Notes: generated by a model from the sequence alone, not told the origin. A stretch of DNA of 64,000 nt from Collinsella aerofaciens (GCF_028206795.1 NZ_JAQLFJ010000002.1:1-64000), one strand, 5' to 3'; shown: positions 44,101-53,995, counted from the stretch's first letter. Program-made: numbers and translations.

Positions 44101-44485
44101 CTTCCCCGGCATGGACGTGCTGGAGTTTAGCGATTACGACGTTCGCTGCGGCGTGTGTCCCACGCCGGGCAAGATTCTATACACCTCGACGCACGACACG
44201 TCGACGCTCGCCGGTTGGTGCACGCGCTCCTTTGCGGGCGGCGACGAGCCGAGCGGTGTTGAGGTGGCAGCCAAGCTGATGAGCGACGCGCTCGCAAGCG
44301 ACACTCCCTTGGTGATGATGCCGCTGCAGGATGTCCTGCGGCTTGGCGACGACGCGCGCATGAACGTACCGGGCGTGGCCACGGGTAACTGGACCTGGCA
44401 GGCCGATGAGGCCGCCGTTGCGGCCGCCGAGGGCAAAACTGCACAGCTCCTGCGCAACACCCATAGATTCTGGGGCGAAGCGTGA
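41189..44485 (+). CDS. GH13 maltodextrin hydrolase fused to GH77 4-alpha-glucanotransferase
   Basis: This is one open frame of 1098 residues. An N-terminal beta-sandwich domain (1-115) precedes a GH13 barrel (about 125-560): WYERGMVYQIFPDRYAR, DGVFNHTG, nucleophile Asp in GWRLDVADEL, acid Glu in LLGEVWED, and Asp in LLSSHDRPR, as in neopullulanase/cyclomaltodextrinase enzymes. From about residue 650 a GH77 (MalQ) domain follows: GMRYWQVLPVNPTD, Asp in YDRVRLDHFLGFHSYF, Glu in NFIAEDLGYL, and Asp in STHDTSTLAGW. All catalytic residues of both domains are present. The protein would both hydrolyse and transfer alpha-1,4-glucans released from glycogen or starch. No signal peptide, so cytoplasmic. 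The start lacks a clear ribosome site. Confidence 0.93.
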   Translation: MRLIHNSRLPQFRTPFGAVTTGTTVALSVILEDADPNLATLTLRTWVDEIGESLYPMTHEGDGIFTVELECTEPCLIWYSFICNIEGQPEVRLGAPQGRTGGEGVTYGYAEVPSFQITVYKHRENRPTWYERGMVYQIFPDRYARDENWRERTLAEVEKPRNGIQRRMIEDWNEPPVYERAEDGSIKTWDFYGGSLKGIQNDLPRIAELGFTAIYLNPIFEAASNHRYDTADYTKIDPILGTEQDFTELCQAAEKLGISIILDGVFNHTGDDSIYFNRYGNYPGVGAWQSEDSPWRDAFYFHEDGSYDCWWGVGNMPAINESSELVRERLLGKDGVIRKWLRAGAHGWRLDVADELSDDFLAEIKKAVLAEKPDALLLGEVWEDASNKISYGHLRRYLQGSELDSAMDYPFRDMVIGFLMGYKNAYQAAEDIETLRENYPSEALSCALNLLSSHDRPRIISVLGGGPDESQLPECERSKWRLDENSMGLAKSRFWLATLMQMTFPGVPSIYYGDEYGLEGLTDPGNRRTLPLKEDLHDFDTLAIVKNASAVRRALPFMIDGEIKAFALNDEVLAYNRTGKDGESATVIINRSLRNSHRVTIPALDECASDVISGHECEIHNGTVTLDLYPLGSSIIYHHAEQRLQEPLDHGAGVVCHITSVPTDDGKPGTIGAPTRRFIDHLAAMGMRYWQVLPVNPTDFFRSPYAGPSAFAGNVDLLPESQVELAADFETWKARGGEDADPLYTAFKHRNADWLEKYCVYMAVKKYFEGESRHDWPADVARYNEHLIDDKRFHDEAELQAYMQYRFDLAWCELMNYAHKKGIEVIGDIPMYVSDDSADAWSEPENFWLSDTGKAIEISGAPPDNFAPEGQVWGNPTFRWDHMKQNGYRWWMDRLRRAFSLYDRVRLDHFLGFHSYFSIPAGKACADGRWLAGPGKDLFQTAFDELGPLNFIAEDLGYLTPGVRAMASTCGFPGMDVLEFSDYDVRCGVCPTPGKILYTSTHDTSTLAGWCTRSFAGGDEPSGVEVAAKLMSDALASDTPLVMMPLQDVLRLGDDARMNVPGVATGNWTWQADEAAVAAAEGKTAQLLRNTHRFWGEA

Positions 44486-44573
44486 TAAAACCCCCGATAT
44501 AGGGTACAGTTACAGCTGTTTGAATTTATGCGGGCAGAGCGATCTGCCCGCTTTGTGCTGAAAAGGAAGTATT

Positions 44574-44810
44574 ATGGCGCGCTACGATTACAAGTGCTCG
44601 AGCTGCGGCAACGTGTTTGAGGTTGAGCATCCCATGTCCGAGACCCCCGAGGTCGTGTGCCCGAGCTGCGGCGCTCCGGCGGCCAAGACGTTCTCGGCCA
44701 GCGGCATCAAGTTTGAGGGCAGCGGCTTCTACAACACCGACCAGCGCAGCGGTGGTTCCAGCACCAGCGCCACCAGCGGCTGCTGCGCCAATTGCCCGCA
44801 CAACCACTAG
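44574..44810 (+). CDS. FmdB-family zinc-ribbon protein
   Basis: The 78-residue protein begins MARYDYKCSSCGNVFEVEHPMSE, followed by VVCPSCGAPAAKTFSASGIKFEGSGFYNTD: the FmdB/CxxC-CxxC-SSSS zinc-ribbon regulator family. A terminal CCANCPHNH adds extra cysteines. AAAAGGAAG precedes the ATG. The function is unknown; family members are suggested to regulate transcription. A terminator follows immediately. Confidence 0.9.
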   Translation: MARYDYKCSSCGNVFEVEHPMSETPEVVCPSCGAPAAKTFSASGIKFEGSGFYNTDQRSGGSSTSATSGCCANCPHNH

Positions 44811-44820
44811 AAACTAAGCC

Positions 44821-44858
44821 GCCCCGCGACCGACACACCGATCGCGGGGCTATTTCTT
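44821..44858 (+). terminator. Intrinsic terminator after the fmdB-like gene
   Basis: GCCCCGCGA and TCGCGGGGC (44821-44850) pair and are followed by TATTTCTTT. Confidence 0.85.
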
Positions 44859-44899
44859 TGCGCTATGGGTAGCTAATTATCTGCCAGGTTTCCTTATGA

Positions 44900-44964
44900 G
44901 TTGCGGTGAAATAAGGACTGTTTGGCGGTTAGAAGCCGATATTCAATCCCTATTTCACCGCAAC
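44900..44964. repeat. Intergenic palindrome, related to the one at 61330
   Basis: GTTGCGGTGAAATA (44900-44913) and TATTTCACCGCAAC (44951-44964) are perfect 14-bp arms between convergent genes. The left arm continues AGGACTG, as at 61330-61400, so these two loci share sequence. Confidence 0.85.
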
Positions 44965-44971
44965 TTAGTAA

Positions 44972-46372
44972 TTATTTGCGAACCAATCTGGCGCAGAAGT
45001 GACCGTCGTAGGAGTCGGCGTTTACCGGCACGCTTTGGAAAAGGCCTCGAGAGTTTTGGCGTACGGAAACGAGCTTCTTGGCCTGATCGAACTCGGGGAG
45101 TTGCAGAATCTGCGCCTCGGAAAGCGGTGCCACGTTAAAGCCGGCACCCTCGGGAGAGCTCAGGAAAGCGTCCACCACCTGCGTGTTCTCCTCGTCGAAG
45201 ACCGAGCATGTCGCATAGATGAACTCGCCGCCGGCAGTCACGCGCTCAGCAGCCTCTTTGAGCATCGTCAACTGCAGCTTGGGCAGCTCAACCGTCACAT
45301 CTTTTTCGGTCAGGCGCCAAGGGATCTCGGGATGACGACGCATGGTGCCGGTGCCCGAGCACGGCGCATCGATAAAGACCGTGTCGAACTTAACCGGCTC
45401 GCCAAGCATGGCATCAAACGATGTGAGCACCTCATCAAGCTCGCAAGCATCACCCGAAACCGTGCGAACGCCCTGAATACCGGCCTTATGCAGACGAGCG
45501 AGATTCAGATCGCACTTGCGATCATGCAGATCGAGCGCCGTATGCTGACGCTCATAGCCCGCACGCTTGGCCTGGCACATCATCACATAGGTCTTGGTGC
45601 CACGGCCGGCACCAATCTCAAGGCAGCTACCAGGGCGAGTGGCAGCTGTGGCGATAAGCTGCGCGTTGAGATCGGATGCCACCGCGGCAGCACGCTCAAA
45701 CACACCCGAAGCAACGGTAACCTGGGCATCAACCGGGGCATGGCAGCCCGGGAACACGGGTGCCACAAGCTGCGATAGGTACGGATCAGGTTTGGTTGCA
45801 AAGGCGTTCTCGTGTAAAGCGAGCGGCGCGGGCGCCAGATTGCCGGCGAAGCCGAGCGCACCCTCTGGCGTGTCAAACGACGCCATAATGCGAGCGCATA
45901 GCCAGCGCGGAAGACCCATCAGGCGAGACAGGCGAACCAAGCGTCGCTCGGACTCATCCCCATCGGATGCCGTGGCAAAGTCCTCAACGTTGTCCGCAAC
46001 CTTGTGCAGCACCGCGTTTGCCAGGCCCGCAGCAGACTTAGCACCACTGCGCACCAGCTCAACACCCTGGCTCACGGCAACGCGGCCCGGCGTATGCAGG
46101 TAGAGCATCTCGAAGGCCGAGATACGAAGCGCCATGCGAACGCGCGGCGCAACCTTTTTGGGTTTATCGAGAAACTGATCGAGCAGCTCGTCCAAAATAC
46201 CCTGCGTGGCGGCCACGCCCAGCGCCAAGCGGGCGGCAAAAGCGGAATCGCGCTGGTCAATAGCCTTGGCCGATGCGCGAGAGGACAGCACGTCGCGCGC
46301 ATACATACCGCGGCGATCGGCCTCCATCAGTACATCGAGCGCAAGCTTGCGCGCGGGAGATAGCTTGCTCAT
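44972..46372 (-). CDS. rsmB: 16S rRNA m5C967 methyltransferase
   Basis: Using ATG 46372 (ATGA overlap with the fmt stop) the product is 466 residues. An N-terminal NusB-like RNA-binding domain (LSPARKLALDVLMEADRRG ... ALRISAFEMLYL) precedes the SAM-dependent domain: CLEIGAGRGTKTYVMM binds SAM, VFIDAPCSGTGTMRRHPE carries the Cys that releases the product, and EFIYATCSVFDEEN the catalytic Cys. It methylates C967 of 16S rRNA. The fmt-rsmB pair is a common bacterial arrangement. A frame starting 48 bases earlier is an extension into fmt. Confidence 0.93.
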   Translation of the reverse strand: MSKLSPARKLALDVLMEADRRGMYARDVLSSRASAKAIDQRDSAFAARLALGVAATQGILDELLDQFLDKPKKVAPRVRMALRISAFEMLYLHTPGRVAVSQGVELVRSGAKSAAGLANAVLHKVADNVEDFATASDGDESERRLVRLSRLMGLPRWLCARIMASFDTPEGALGFAGNLAPAPLALHENAFATKPDPYLSQLVAPVFPGCHAPVDAQVTVASGVFERAAAVASDLNAQLIATAATRPGSCLEIGAGRGTKTYVMMCQAKRAGYERQHTALDLHDRKCDLNLARLHKAGIQGVRTVSGDACELDEVLTSFDAMLGEPVKFDTVFIDAPCSGTGTMRRHPEIPWRLTEKDVTVELPKLQLTMLKEAAERVTAGGEFIYATCSVFDEENTQVVDAFLSSPEGAGFNVAPLSEAQILQLPEFDQAKKLVSVRQNSRGLFQSVPVNADSYDGHFCARLVRK

Positions 46373-47289
46373 GACAATACACCCCACGAAAGATCGGCAC
46401 CCTGCAAGCCAGCAGCCCAAGCAGAAGCAGTCATAGCACGCTTGCCATCAGGCTTAACCTCGAGCAACTCGACCGAGCCATCGAAAAGGCCCAGGTAAAC
46501 ATGCTTGGCCTGAACGGCGACGAGCCCCTCACCAAGCGACACATCAGCCGGCGCAGCATCGAGCACGCGCACGGTCTTGCCGGCAATCACGCAACGAGCA
46601 GGCGCGGTATCGGACGAAGCCAGCACATGACGCACGCAATCAAGCGCCGCCATGTGCGGATCCAGACGCATCTCTTGCTTGGAGATCTTGGCAGCATGGG
46701 TAACGAGCGCCTCATCCTGTTCAGTCCACACGGCGGTGCCATCGGCAAGAGAAGGAAGCGTATCGGCAAGCAGTTTGCCGCCCAGCTCACCAAGCTCCAT
46801 CGTGAGCGCCTCGGCATGCTTACCGGCAACCGACGTGGAAGCCTGAGCACAATAAGCACCAGTATCCACGCCATGCCCAATGCGCATGATAGAAACGCCA
46901 GCAATCTCATCACCAGCGAGAATCGCACGCTGAATAGGAGCAGCCCCACGCCAACGAGGCAGCAGCGAAGCATGAACATTCACAATACCAAGCGGCGCCA
47001 TATGCAGCACCTCATCGGGCAAAATGCAACCATAGGCTGCCACACAGAAAATATCAGCCTGCGCAGCCTTGAGTACCTCAACAACCTCAGGCGTCATACG
47101 ATTAGCCTCAATGACCGGCAACCCCAGCTCCAGTGCCTTAGCCTTAACAGGAGATGGCTCAAGCTTCTTACCTCGCCCACGAACAGCATCGGGACGAGTA
47201 ATAACGAGCGCAACCTCATTACCAGCCGCAACAAGCGAAGTCAGCGAAGGCACAGCAAAATCAGGCGTACCCATAAACACAATTCGCAT
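46369..47289 (-). CDS. fmt: Methionyl-tRNA formyltransferase
   Basis: The 306-residue enzyme has the formyl-folate domain MRIVFMGTPDFAVPSLTSLVAAG, the active site VAAYGCILPDEVLHM and LGIVNVHASLLPRWRGAAPIQRAIL (Asn, His), IMRIGHGVDTGAYC with its Asp, and a C-terminal OB-like domain. It formylates initiator Met-tRNA. GAGGAG precedes the ATG. Deformylase lies about 330 bases upstream in the same direction, separated by a palindrome. Confidence 0.95.
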   Translation of the reverse strand: MRIVFMGTPDFAVPSLTSLVAAGNEVALVITRPDAVRGRGKKLEPSPVKAKALELGLPVIEANRMTPEVVEVLKAAQADIFCVAAYGCILPDEVLHMAPLGIVNVHASLLPRWRGAAPIQRAILAGDEIAGVSIMRIGHGVDTGAYCAQASTSVAGKHAEALTMELGELGGKLLADTLPSLADGTAVWTEQDEALVTHAAKISKQEMRLDPHMAALDCVRHVLASSDTAPARCVIAGKTVRVLDAAPADVSLGEGLVAVQAKHVYLGLFDGSVELLEVKPDGKRAMTASAWAAGLQGADLSWGVLS

Positions 47290-47506
47290 AAAGATCGTCT
47301 CCTCTCAACCAAAGCCGAGACGGCTACAAAGAGCAGCGGAAAGCCAAATCACCAGCCCATCCGCAATAACATTTCAACAAGAACAAATATACCCAAAACC
47401 AAAGAAAGAGCCGCAATAAAAGCAGCTCTTTCAGCAAAGCACCCATCAGCGAAGACGCCCATCCCTGGCCCGACGGCACCCGGGCGAACCGAGCCAGAAC
47501 AACGCA

Positions 47507-47608
47507 GTCCCCGGTGCTGAGCGCCCACATATCGTCCCGCGCGCAGTTTCGCAGCAAAGCGAGAATGTTTGAGCACGGGATGATATGTGGGCGCTCAGCA
47601 CCGGGGAC
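47507..47608. repeat. Intergenic palindrome, 27-bp perfect arms
   Basis: The left arm 47507-47533 (GTCCCCGGTGCTGAGCGCCC...) is fully complementary to 47582-47608. Pairing can continue inward with one mismatch. It lies between def and fmt, both minus strand. The rest of the gap 47290-47506 shows no gene. Confidence 0.93.
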
Positions 47609-47616
47609 GGTGGGAC

Positions 47617-48153
47617 CTACTCCGTCTCGCCCGGTCGAGCGCCGCGGGCCAGGGCGTCCTGGTACTCCTTAACTGCCTTGAGCCTCTGCATGGGCTTAAG
47701 GCGCTCGAACATGGTGTTGCCGTGCAGGTGATCGATCTCGTGCTGCAGACACACGCAGAACAGGTCGCCCGAAGCTTCGTAGCGAATCAGGTTGGCGTCC
47801 AAGTCGTACGCCTCGACGACGACATGGTCGGGACGCTCGATCTCGCAGCTAATGCCAGGGATGGACAGGCAGCCCTCGCTAAACGGCACCATATGGTCGC
47901 TCTGCTCCACAATCACGGGGTTGATGAGCACGTACGGGTCGTAGTCGTTCTTATCGCTGTAGTCGCAGTCGATGGTGACGAGCTGAATAAGCTCGCCGAT
48001 CTGCGGAGCAGCCAGGCCGCAGCCGCCGTTCTCGAACATCATCTTCTTCATCTTCTCGGCAAGCGCCTCGATCGCCGGGGTGATCTCCTCGATGACGGCG
48101 CACTCCTGGCGCAGACGAGGGTCGGGCGACAGTACGATTCCGTTGGCTTCCAT
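47617..48153 (-). CDS. def: Peptide deformylase
   Basis: I prefer ATG 48153, six bases after GAAAGG, giving 178 residues. The three motifs are GCGLAAPQIG, EGCLSIP (Cys metal ligand) and CLQHEIDHLHG (two His ligands and catalytic Glu). It removes the formyl group from nascent proteins. The C-terminus is longer than the type 1 minimum. It lies downstream of priA with a 12-base gap to the priA stop (19 bases from this start), so the two may be co-transcribed. Confidence 0.95.
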   Translation of the reverse strand: MEANGIVLSPDPRLRQECAVIEEITPAIEALAEKMKKMMFENGGCGLAAPQIGELIQLVTIDCDYSDKNDYDPYVLINPVIVEQSDHMVPFSEGCLSIPGISCEIERPDHVVVEAYDLDANLIRYEASGDLFCVCLQHEIDHLHGNTMFERLKPMQRLKAVKEYQDALARGARPGETE

Positions 48154-48171
48154 GGCCATCCTTTCGGGTTG

Positions 48172-50625
48172 TTACATCAAATCATAGGCGTCGACGTCAA
48201 CACTCACGCTCACGCCGCGCACAGAGCCCACCTCTTTGAGGCAGGCGTCGATATCATCAGAGACATGGTACCCCACGGGCGACTTCACAAGCAGATGGAA
48301 GCGGTAACGGTCCTTGGCTCTCTCGATTACACACGAAGCCGGGCCTAGCACCTGCGGCACGGCACTCCCCGCCCGCAAAAAATCGGGCGCGGCGGCATGC
48401 CAGCGGCGCTTAAGAAGCTTTGCAATGCGCCCAATGTAGTCCTGCGCGTCGTCTCGGTTCGCCGACCAAACCAAAATGTTGACCAGACGCACGAACGGTG
48501 GATACAGGGCGTCGCGGCGCTGGTCCAGGTCGTAGTCGGTAAAGATCGAACGGTCGTGCTTAGCGACGGCGCGAATGACCGGATCCTCGGGCAGGTAGGT
48601 CTGGATGATCACCTCACCGGGACGATCGCCGCGACCGGCACGGCCCGCCACCTGTTCCAGCAGATCGTAGGCGCGCTCCCCTGCGCGGAAATCGGGCAGC
48701 TTGAGGGCGAAGTCGGCATTGACCACGCCCACGAGCGTGACCTCGGGAAAATCGAGACCTTTAGCGATCATCTGGGTACCCAGCAACACGGCGCAATCCG
48801 CCGCATCGAACTGCTCGAGCAGCTTTTTGTGCGCATCCTTGCCACGCGTGGAATCGGCATCCATGCGAATGATGGAAACGTCCTCGGGAAGCAACTGGTG
48901 CAGTGCGTCCTCGATCTGCTGCGTGCCCAGGCCCATTTTTGCCAGGTAGCGACTGCCACATTTGGGGCAACGGCTCGTGGGCGCGGGATACGGCTGCACG
49001 CGCCAGGAGGATCCGCATGTGTGACATTGCAGCGTGTGCGTGCGCTCGTGATACGTAAGCGCGGTGGAGCAGTGGTTGCAGGTGGGAACGCAGCCGCACT
49101 CGCGACACATCAGGAACGGCGCAAAGCCACGGCGGTTATGCAGCAGCACGGCCTTCTCGCGGTGCTCTACAACGCGCTCCAAACCTTCCATCAGCGGTTT
49201 AGAGATCATTGAACGGCTACCGTGCGAAAACTCGCGGCGCAGGTCGGCAATGCGGACCTCGGGCAGCACGGCGTGTCCCGGGCGCTCGGGCATCTCGACG
49301 CGCGTCCAAGTGGTGCCGTTATACGTTCCACGGCGGCAGTGGTCGAGGGCCTCGGCCGAGGGCGTGGCGGAGCCCAACACGAGCGGGCAGCGGTAGCGCC
49401 GCGCCATCTCGGCCGCCACCTCGCGCGCGTGGTAGCGCGGACTGGACCCCTGCTTGTAGCTGGTCTCGTGCTCCTCGTCAATGATGATGAGGCCCAGGTC
49501 GCCAAGCGGGCAAAAGAGCGCCGAACGTGCGCCGACGACCACGCGGGCCGCACCGCTGGCAACCATATCCCACTGGTCCAGGCGCTCGCCGGCCGAAAGC
49601 CGCGAATGGAACACGGCGACCGTCTCGCCAAAGCGCGAACGGAAGCGGCCGACGGTCTGGGCCGTCAGCGAAATCTCGGGCACCAGCACGCAGGCCGAGC
49701 GACCGGCTGCGAGCACGCGCTCGATGGCGGAGAGGTAAACCTCGGTTTTGCCGGAGCCGGTGACGCCGTCGACCAGCACCACGTCGCCATGAGCGTCCAG
49801 ACGGGCGCGCTCAATCTGCGCGAGTGCCTGTTGCTGGCCACTGGTAAGGGAGACCGGCGCTTTGCCGCTTGCCGAGGACAGCGTGGTCTGCTCGCCGCAG
49901 CCACGCCAGGCGCGGCGCTCTTCCACCACCACAACGCCGCGTTTTTCGAGCGCCTTGATGGTCGCCGACATGCTGTTATAGAGAAGGTTGAGGTCGCGCG
50001 TCGTGACCGGTCCGCACTGGAGCGCCTCGATGAGTTGGCGCTGGCGGACCGCGGTCTTGGGTGGCGTGTAGTCAAAGCCTTCGGGCGTAAGCATCACCCA
50101 GCGGTTTTGGATGGGTTTGACGGCTGGACGTTCAACCGTCCACACGCCGTCGTCGCCCTTGACCACACGCGGGCTGCCGCCCGGTGGCAAAAACAGGCGC
50201 AGGCACTCGGAAAGCGTCGCGACATACTCGCGGCTCATCCAGCGCGCAATGCGTGCAGCCTCGGCGGTAAAGAGCGGTTTGCTGAGGATGGCTTCGACAG
50301 GCTTGATGCGCGAAAGGTCAAGGGCGTTGTTGCCTTGCAGGTCGCCCAGCTCGGGCGCAATATCGACGATGTAGCCTGCGGCGGCACGGTTGCCAAAGTG
50401 GACCAGGACCGTCGATCCGACCTGGGCCTCGTTGGCAAGGGACTCGGGAATGCCGTAGGCGAATGGCTCGGACAGCGCTCGGGTAGGAATGTCGAGAACC
50501 ACGCTCGCGTAGGCAGCGATGGGCTCAGGTGCAGGCTTAGGCTGAGCCGAGGCAGCGGCAGGCATGAGCTTCACCAGAGCCTCCTCCGGTTCCGGCGAAC
50601 CAAACAGCGACAGTTGTTGAGCCAT
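48172..50625 (-). CDS. priA: Primosomal protein N' (replication restart helicase)
   Basis: The 817-residue protein has the N-terminal DNA-binding domain (VVLDIPTRALSEPFAYGIPESL), the helicase core with Walker A GVTGSGKTEVYL and DEEHETSYKQGSSPRYHARE, the zinc cluster (CRECGCVPTCNHCSTALTY, LQCHTCG, CPKCGSRYLAKMG), and GTQMIAKGLDFPEVTLVGVVNAD with a QVAGRAGRG arginine-finger motif. It reloads the replisome at stalled forks. GAGGTG precedes the ATG. An extra 25-30 residue N-terminal leader is a common variation. Confidence 0.95.
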   Translation of the reverse strand: MAQQLSLFGSPEPEEALVKLMPAAASAQPKPAPEPIAAYASVVLDIPTRALSEPFAYGIPESLANEAQVGSTVLVHFGNRAAAGYIVDIAPELGDLQGNNALDLSRIKPVEAILSKPLFTAEAARIARWMSREYVATLSECLRLFLPPGGSPRVVKGDDGVWTVERPAVKPIQNRWVMLTPEGFDYTPPKTAVRQRQLIEALQCGPVTTRDLNLLYNSMSATIKALEKRGVVVVEERRAWRGCGEQTTLSSASGKAPVSLTSGQQQALAQIERARLDAHGDVVLVDGVTGSGKTEVYLSAIERVLAAGRSACVLVPEISLTAQTVGRFRSRFGETVAVFHSRLSAGERLDQWDMVASGAARVVVGARSALFCPLGDLGLIIIDEEHETSYKQGSSPRYHAREVAAEMARRYRCPLVLGSATPSAEALDHCRRGTYNGTTWTRVEMPERPGHAVLPEVRIADLRREFSHGSRSMISKPLMEGLERVVEHREKAVLLHNRRGFAPFLMCRECGCVPTCNHCSTALTYHERTHTLQCHTCGSSWRVQPYPAPTSRCPKCGSRYLAKMGLGTQQIEDALHQLLPEDVSIIRMDADSTRGKDAHKKLLEQFDAADCAVLLGTQMIAKGLDFPEVTLVGVVNADFALKLPDFRAGERAYDLLEQVAGRAGRGDRPGEVIIQTYLPEDPVIRAVAKHDRSIFTDYDLDQRRDALYPPFVRLVNILVWSANRDDAQDYIGRIAKLLKRRWHAAAPDFLRAGSAVPQVLGPASCVIERAKDRYRFHLLVKSPVGYHVSDDIDACLKEVGSVRGVSVSVDVDAYDLM

Positions 50626-50658
50626 ACACCACCTCTAACGAACGGACCTGAAAGGGGT

Positions 50659-50760
50659 GGGACAAAATAATCAGTAGTGTTTGTCCCATGGCCGATACGA
50701 GTGTCGAGCTTGTTGCGTCACTCGAACATGGGACAAACACTACTGATTATTTTGTCCCAG
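50659..50760. repeat. Intergenic palindrome, 33-bp perfect arms
   Basis: The left arm 50659-50691 (TGGGACAAAATAATCAGTAG...) is fully complementary to 50728-50760, and an inner CGAGTG/CACTCG stem extends it. Each arm itself contains TGGGACAAA and TTTGTCCCA, so it is palindromic at two levels. It lies between gltX and priA. Confidence 0.95.
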
Positions 50761-50786
50761 CAACCCACTCATCGGTACAGAAACAA

Positions 50787-50813
50787 GAGCCCCGCTCGGG
50801 GTGAACGGGGCTC
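50787..50813 (-). terminator. Terminator of gltX
   Basis: GAGCCCCG and CGGGGCTC form an 8-bp stem; on the minus strand it is followed by TTGTTTC, just after the gltX stop. Confidence 0.7.
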
Positions 50814-50836
50814 GGATACATGCGTTTGCGCGTCTA

Positions 50837-52312
50837 CTACAGCGCCATCGTGCGGGCGCGGTCGATGCGCGCCAGGCAGTCGTCGCGGCCGACGAGCGCC
50901 ATGGTCTCGCCCAGCGGAGGGCTCACCATGTTGCCGCAGACGGCGACGCGCACGGCCTGGAACACCACGCGCTTCTTAAGGTCCATCTGCTCGGGCAGCG
51001 GCTCAAGCGCGGCATCGATGGCCTCGGCAGTCCACTTGTCCACGCCCTCGAGCGCGGCCTTGGCGGCGTCCAGGATGGCACCCATGCCTTCCTTGGCCAG
51101 GCCCTTGTTGACGGATTTCTCGTCATACTCGAGCGTCTCGGCCGTAGCAAAGATGGGAGCGGCGACGGTCACGGCGTCGGCCGGCATCTTGGTGCGCGGC
51201 TTGACGATGGCGGCAAGCGCATCGATCCAATCCTCGCCGTACTCGACGTTGCCCTCGATGAGACCCGCCTCGTGCAGCTCGGGGACCATGATCTCGTCGG
51301 CAAACTGGGCATCGGACATGCCGTTGATGTACTCGGCATTGACCCAGTCGAGCTTCTTGGGGTCGAAGGTCGCCGGGTTCTTGGAGATGCGGTCGAGCGA
51401 GAACTTGCTAGCAAGAACATCGCGCGGGATGATCGTGGTCTCGCCGTCGAGCGACCAGCCGAGCAGTGCCAGGTAGTTGACGAAGGCGTCGGAAAGGTAG
51501 CCGGCGTCGCGGTACTCCTCCACCGAAGTTGCGCCGTGGCGCTTGGAGAGCTTCTTACCGTCGGCGCCCAGGATCATGGAGATGTGGGCGAACGTGGGCA
51601 CGGGCGCGCCGAGGGCCTCGTAGACCATGACCTGGCGCGGGGTGTTGGACAGGTGGTCGTCGCCGCGGATGACATGGGTGATCTTCATCATGGCGTCGTC
51701 GACGACGGTCGCGAAGTTGTACGTGGGCGTGCCATCGGAGCGGAAGATGACAAAGTCGTCGAGCTCCTTGGCGTCGAAGGTCACCTCGCCGTGAACGGCG
51801 TCGTGGATGACGACGTCGCCGCGGTCCTCGGGCACCTTGATGCGCAGGACGTAGGACTCGCCGGCCTCGATGCGACGGCGGGCCTCCTCGGGATCAAGGT
51901 CGCGGCAACGGCGCTGATAGCCCTGGAAGGGGTCCTTGCGCTCCTGCGCGGCCTTGCGATCGGCGTCGAGCTGCTCCTTGGTGCAGAAGCAGGGATAGGC
52001 CTTGCCCTCGTCCCAAAGCTTCTGGGCGGCCTGCTTGTACAGGTCCAGGCGCTCGGTCTGGGCGTAGGGGCCAAAATCGCCGCCCACCTCGGGACCCTCG
52101 TCCCAGTCCAGGCCCAGCCAACGCATGGCGCGCAGGATAATCTGCGTGTTCTCGTCGGTAGAGCGGGTGGGGTCGGTGTCGTCGATGCGCAGGATGAACG
52201 TGCCGCCGTTTGCACGGGCGAAAGCCCAGTTATAGATAGCGGTGCGGGCGCCGCCGATGTGCAGTTTGCCCGTCGGTGAGGGTGCAAAGCGGACGCGAAC
52301 GTCTGATGCCAT
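50837..52312 (-). CDS. gltX: Glutamyl-tRNA synthetase
   Basis: From ATG 52312 (GAGGAGA upstream) the enzyme has 491 residues. The catalytic HIGH motif lies in VRVRFAPSPTGKLHIGGARTA and the KMSKS motif in DGKKLSKRHGATS. The C-terminal anticodon-binding domain is present, as is FRSDGTPTYNFATVVDDAMM. It charges tRNA-Glu and possibly tRNA-Gln, to be amidated later. A longer frame to 52351 lacks a ribosome site. Confidence 0.96.
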   Translation of the reverse strand: MASDVRVRFAPSPTGKLHIGGARTAIYNWAFARANGGTFILRIDDTDPTRSTDENTQIILRAMRWLGLDWDEGPEVGGDFGPYAQTERLDLYKQAAQKLWDEGKAYPCFCTKEQLDADRKAAQERKDPFQGYQRRCRDLDPEEARRRIEAGESYVLRIKVPEDRGDVVIHDAVHGEVTFDAKELDDFVIFRSDGTPTYNFATVVDDAMMKITHVIRGDDHLSNTPRQVMVYEALGAPVPTFAHISMILGADGKKLSKRHGATSVEEYRDAGYLSDAFVNYLALLGWSLDGETTIIPRDVLASKFSLDRISKNPATFDPKKLDWVNAEYINGMSDAQFADEIMVPELHEAGLIEGNVEYGEDWIDALAAIVKPRTKMPADAVTVAAPIFATAETLEYDEKSVNKGLAKEGMGAILDAAKAALEGVDKWTAEAIDAALEPLPEQMDLKKRVVFQAVRVAVCGNMVSPPLGETMALVGRDDCLARIDRARTMAL

Positions 52313-52396
52313 GGAAATCTCCTCGATTGCAGGATGGATGTCTAACCGCATCAGTATAAAGCATCAAAGCAACCTCCGCACAAAGGGCACCGACCC

Positions 52397-52605
52397 ACTC
52401 ATTGGGGACAGACTTAAATGACCAGTCTTTGGGGACGCTCTTCGAAGCTAACTGAACAGGAGTGTCCCAAACTGCCGTCACTTGGGGACGTTCCTAAACT
52501 GCCGGCAGAAAAGGATCGTCCCCAAGTGCCGACACATAAGGAACGTCCCCAGGTGCCGTAAGAGTGTTCCTATTGGCTGGTCATTTAAGTCTGTCCCCAA
52601 TGAGT
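52397..52605. repeat. Nested palindrome array between gltX and metK
   Basis: The outer arms 52397-52425 (ACTCATTGGGGACAGACTTA...) and 52577-52605 are perfect 29-bp complements. Inside, CTTGGGGACG (52481-52490) and CGTCCCCAAG (52517-52526) form another stem, and further GGGGAC/GTCCC copies occur. The divergent promoters must lie outside or within it. The pattern resembles REP/BIME elements mobilised by RAYT transposases. Confidence 0.9.
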
Positions 52606-52714
52606 AGGTGCGGAAAGGGTGTGAATGTTTGATTTACGCGCTATGATGTGCCCTTGCATAGAGAGCCCGGCGGAATGGTAACGGTCGCTGGGACACGTTT
52701 TTGAAAGGACAATC

Positions 52715-53995
<1,281 letters not shown>

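Noticed and set aside
52620..52714. SAM riboswitch before metK
   Set aside because: I looked for the paired helices of SAM-I or SAM-IV elements and found neither; the space between the palindrome and the start is too short.
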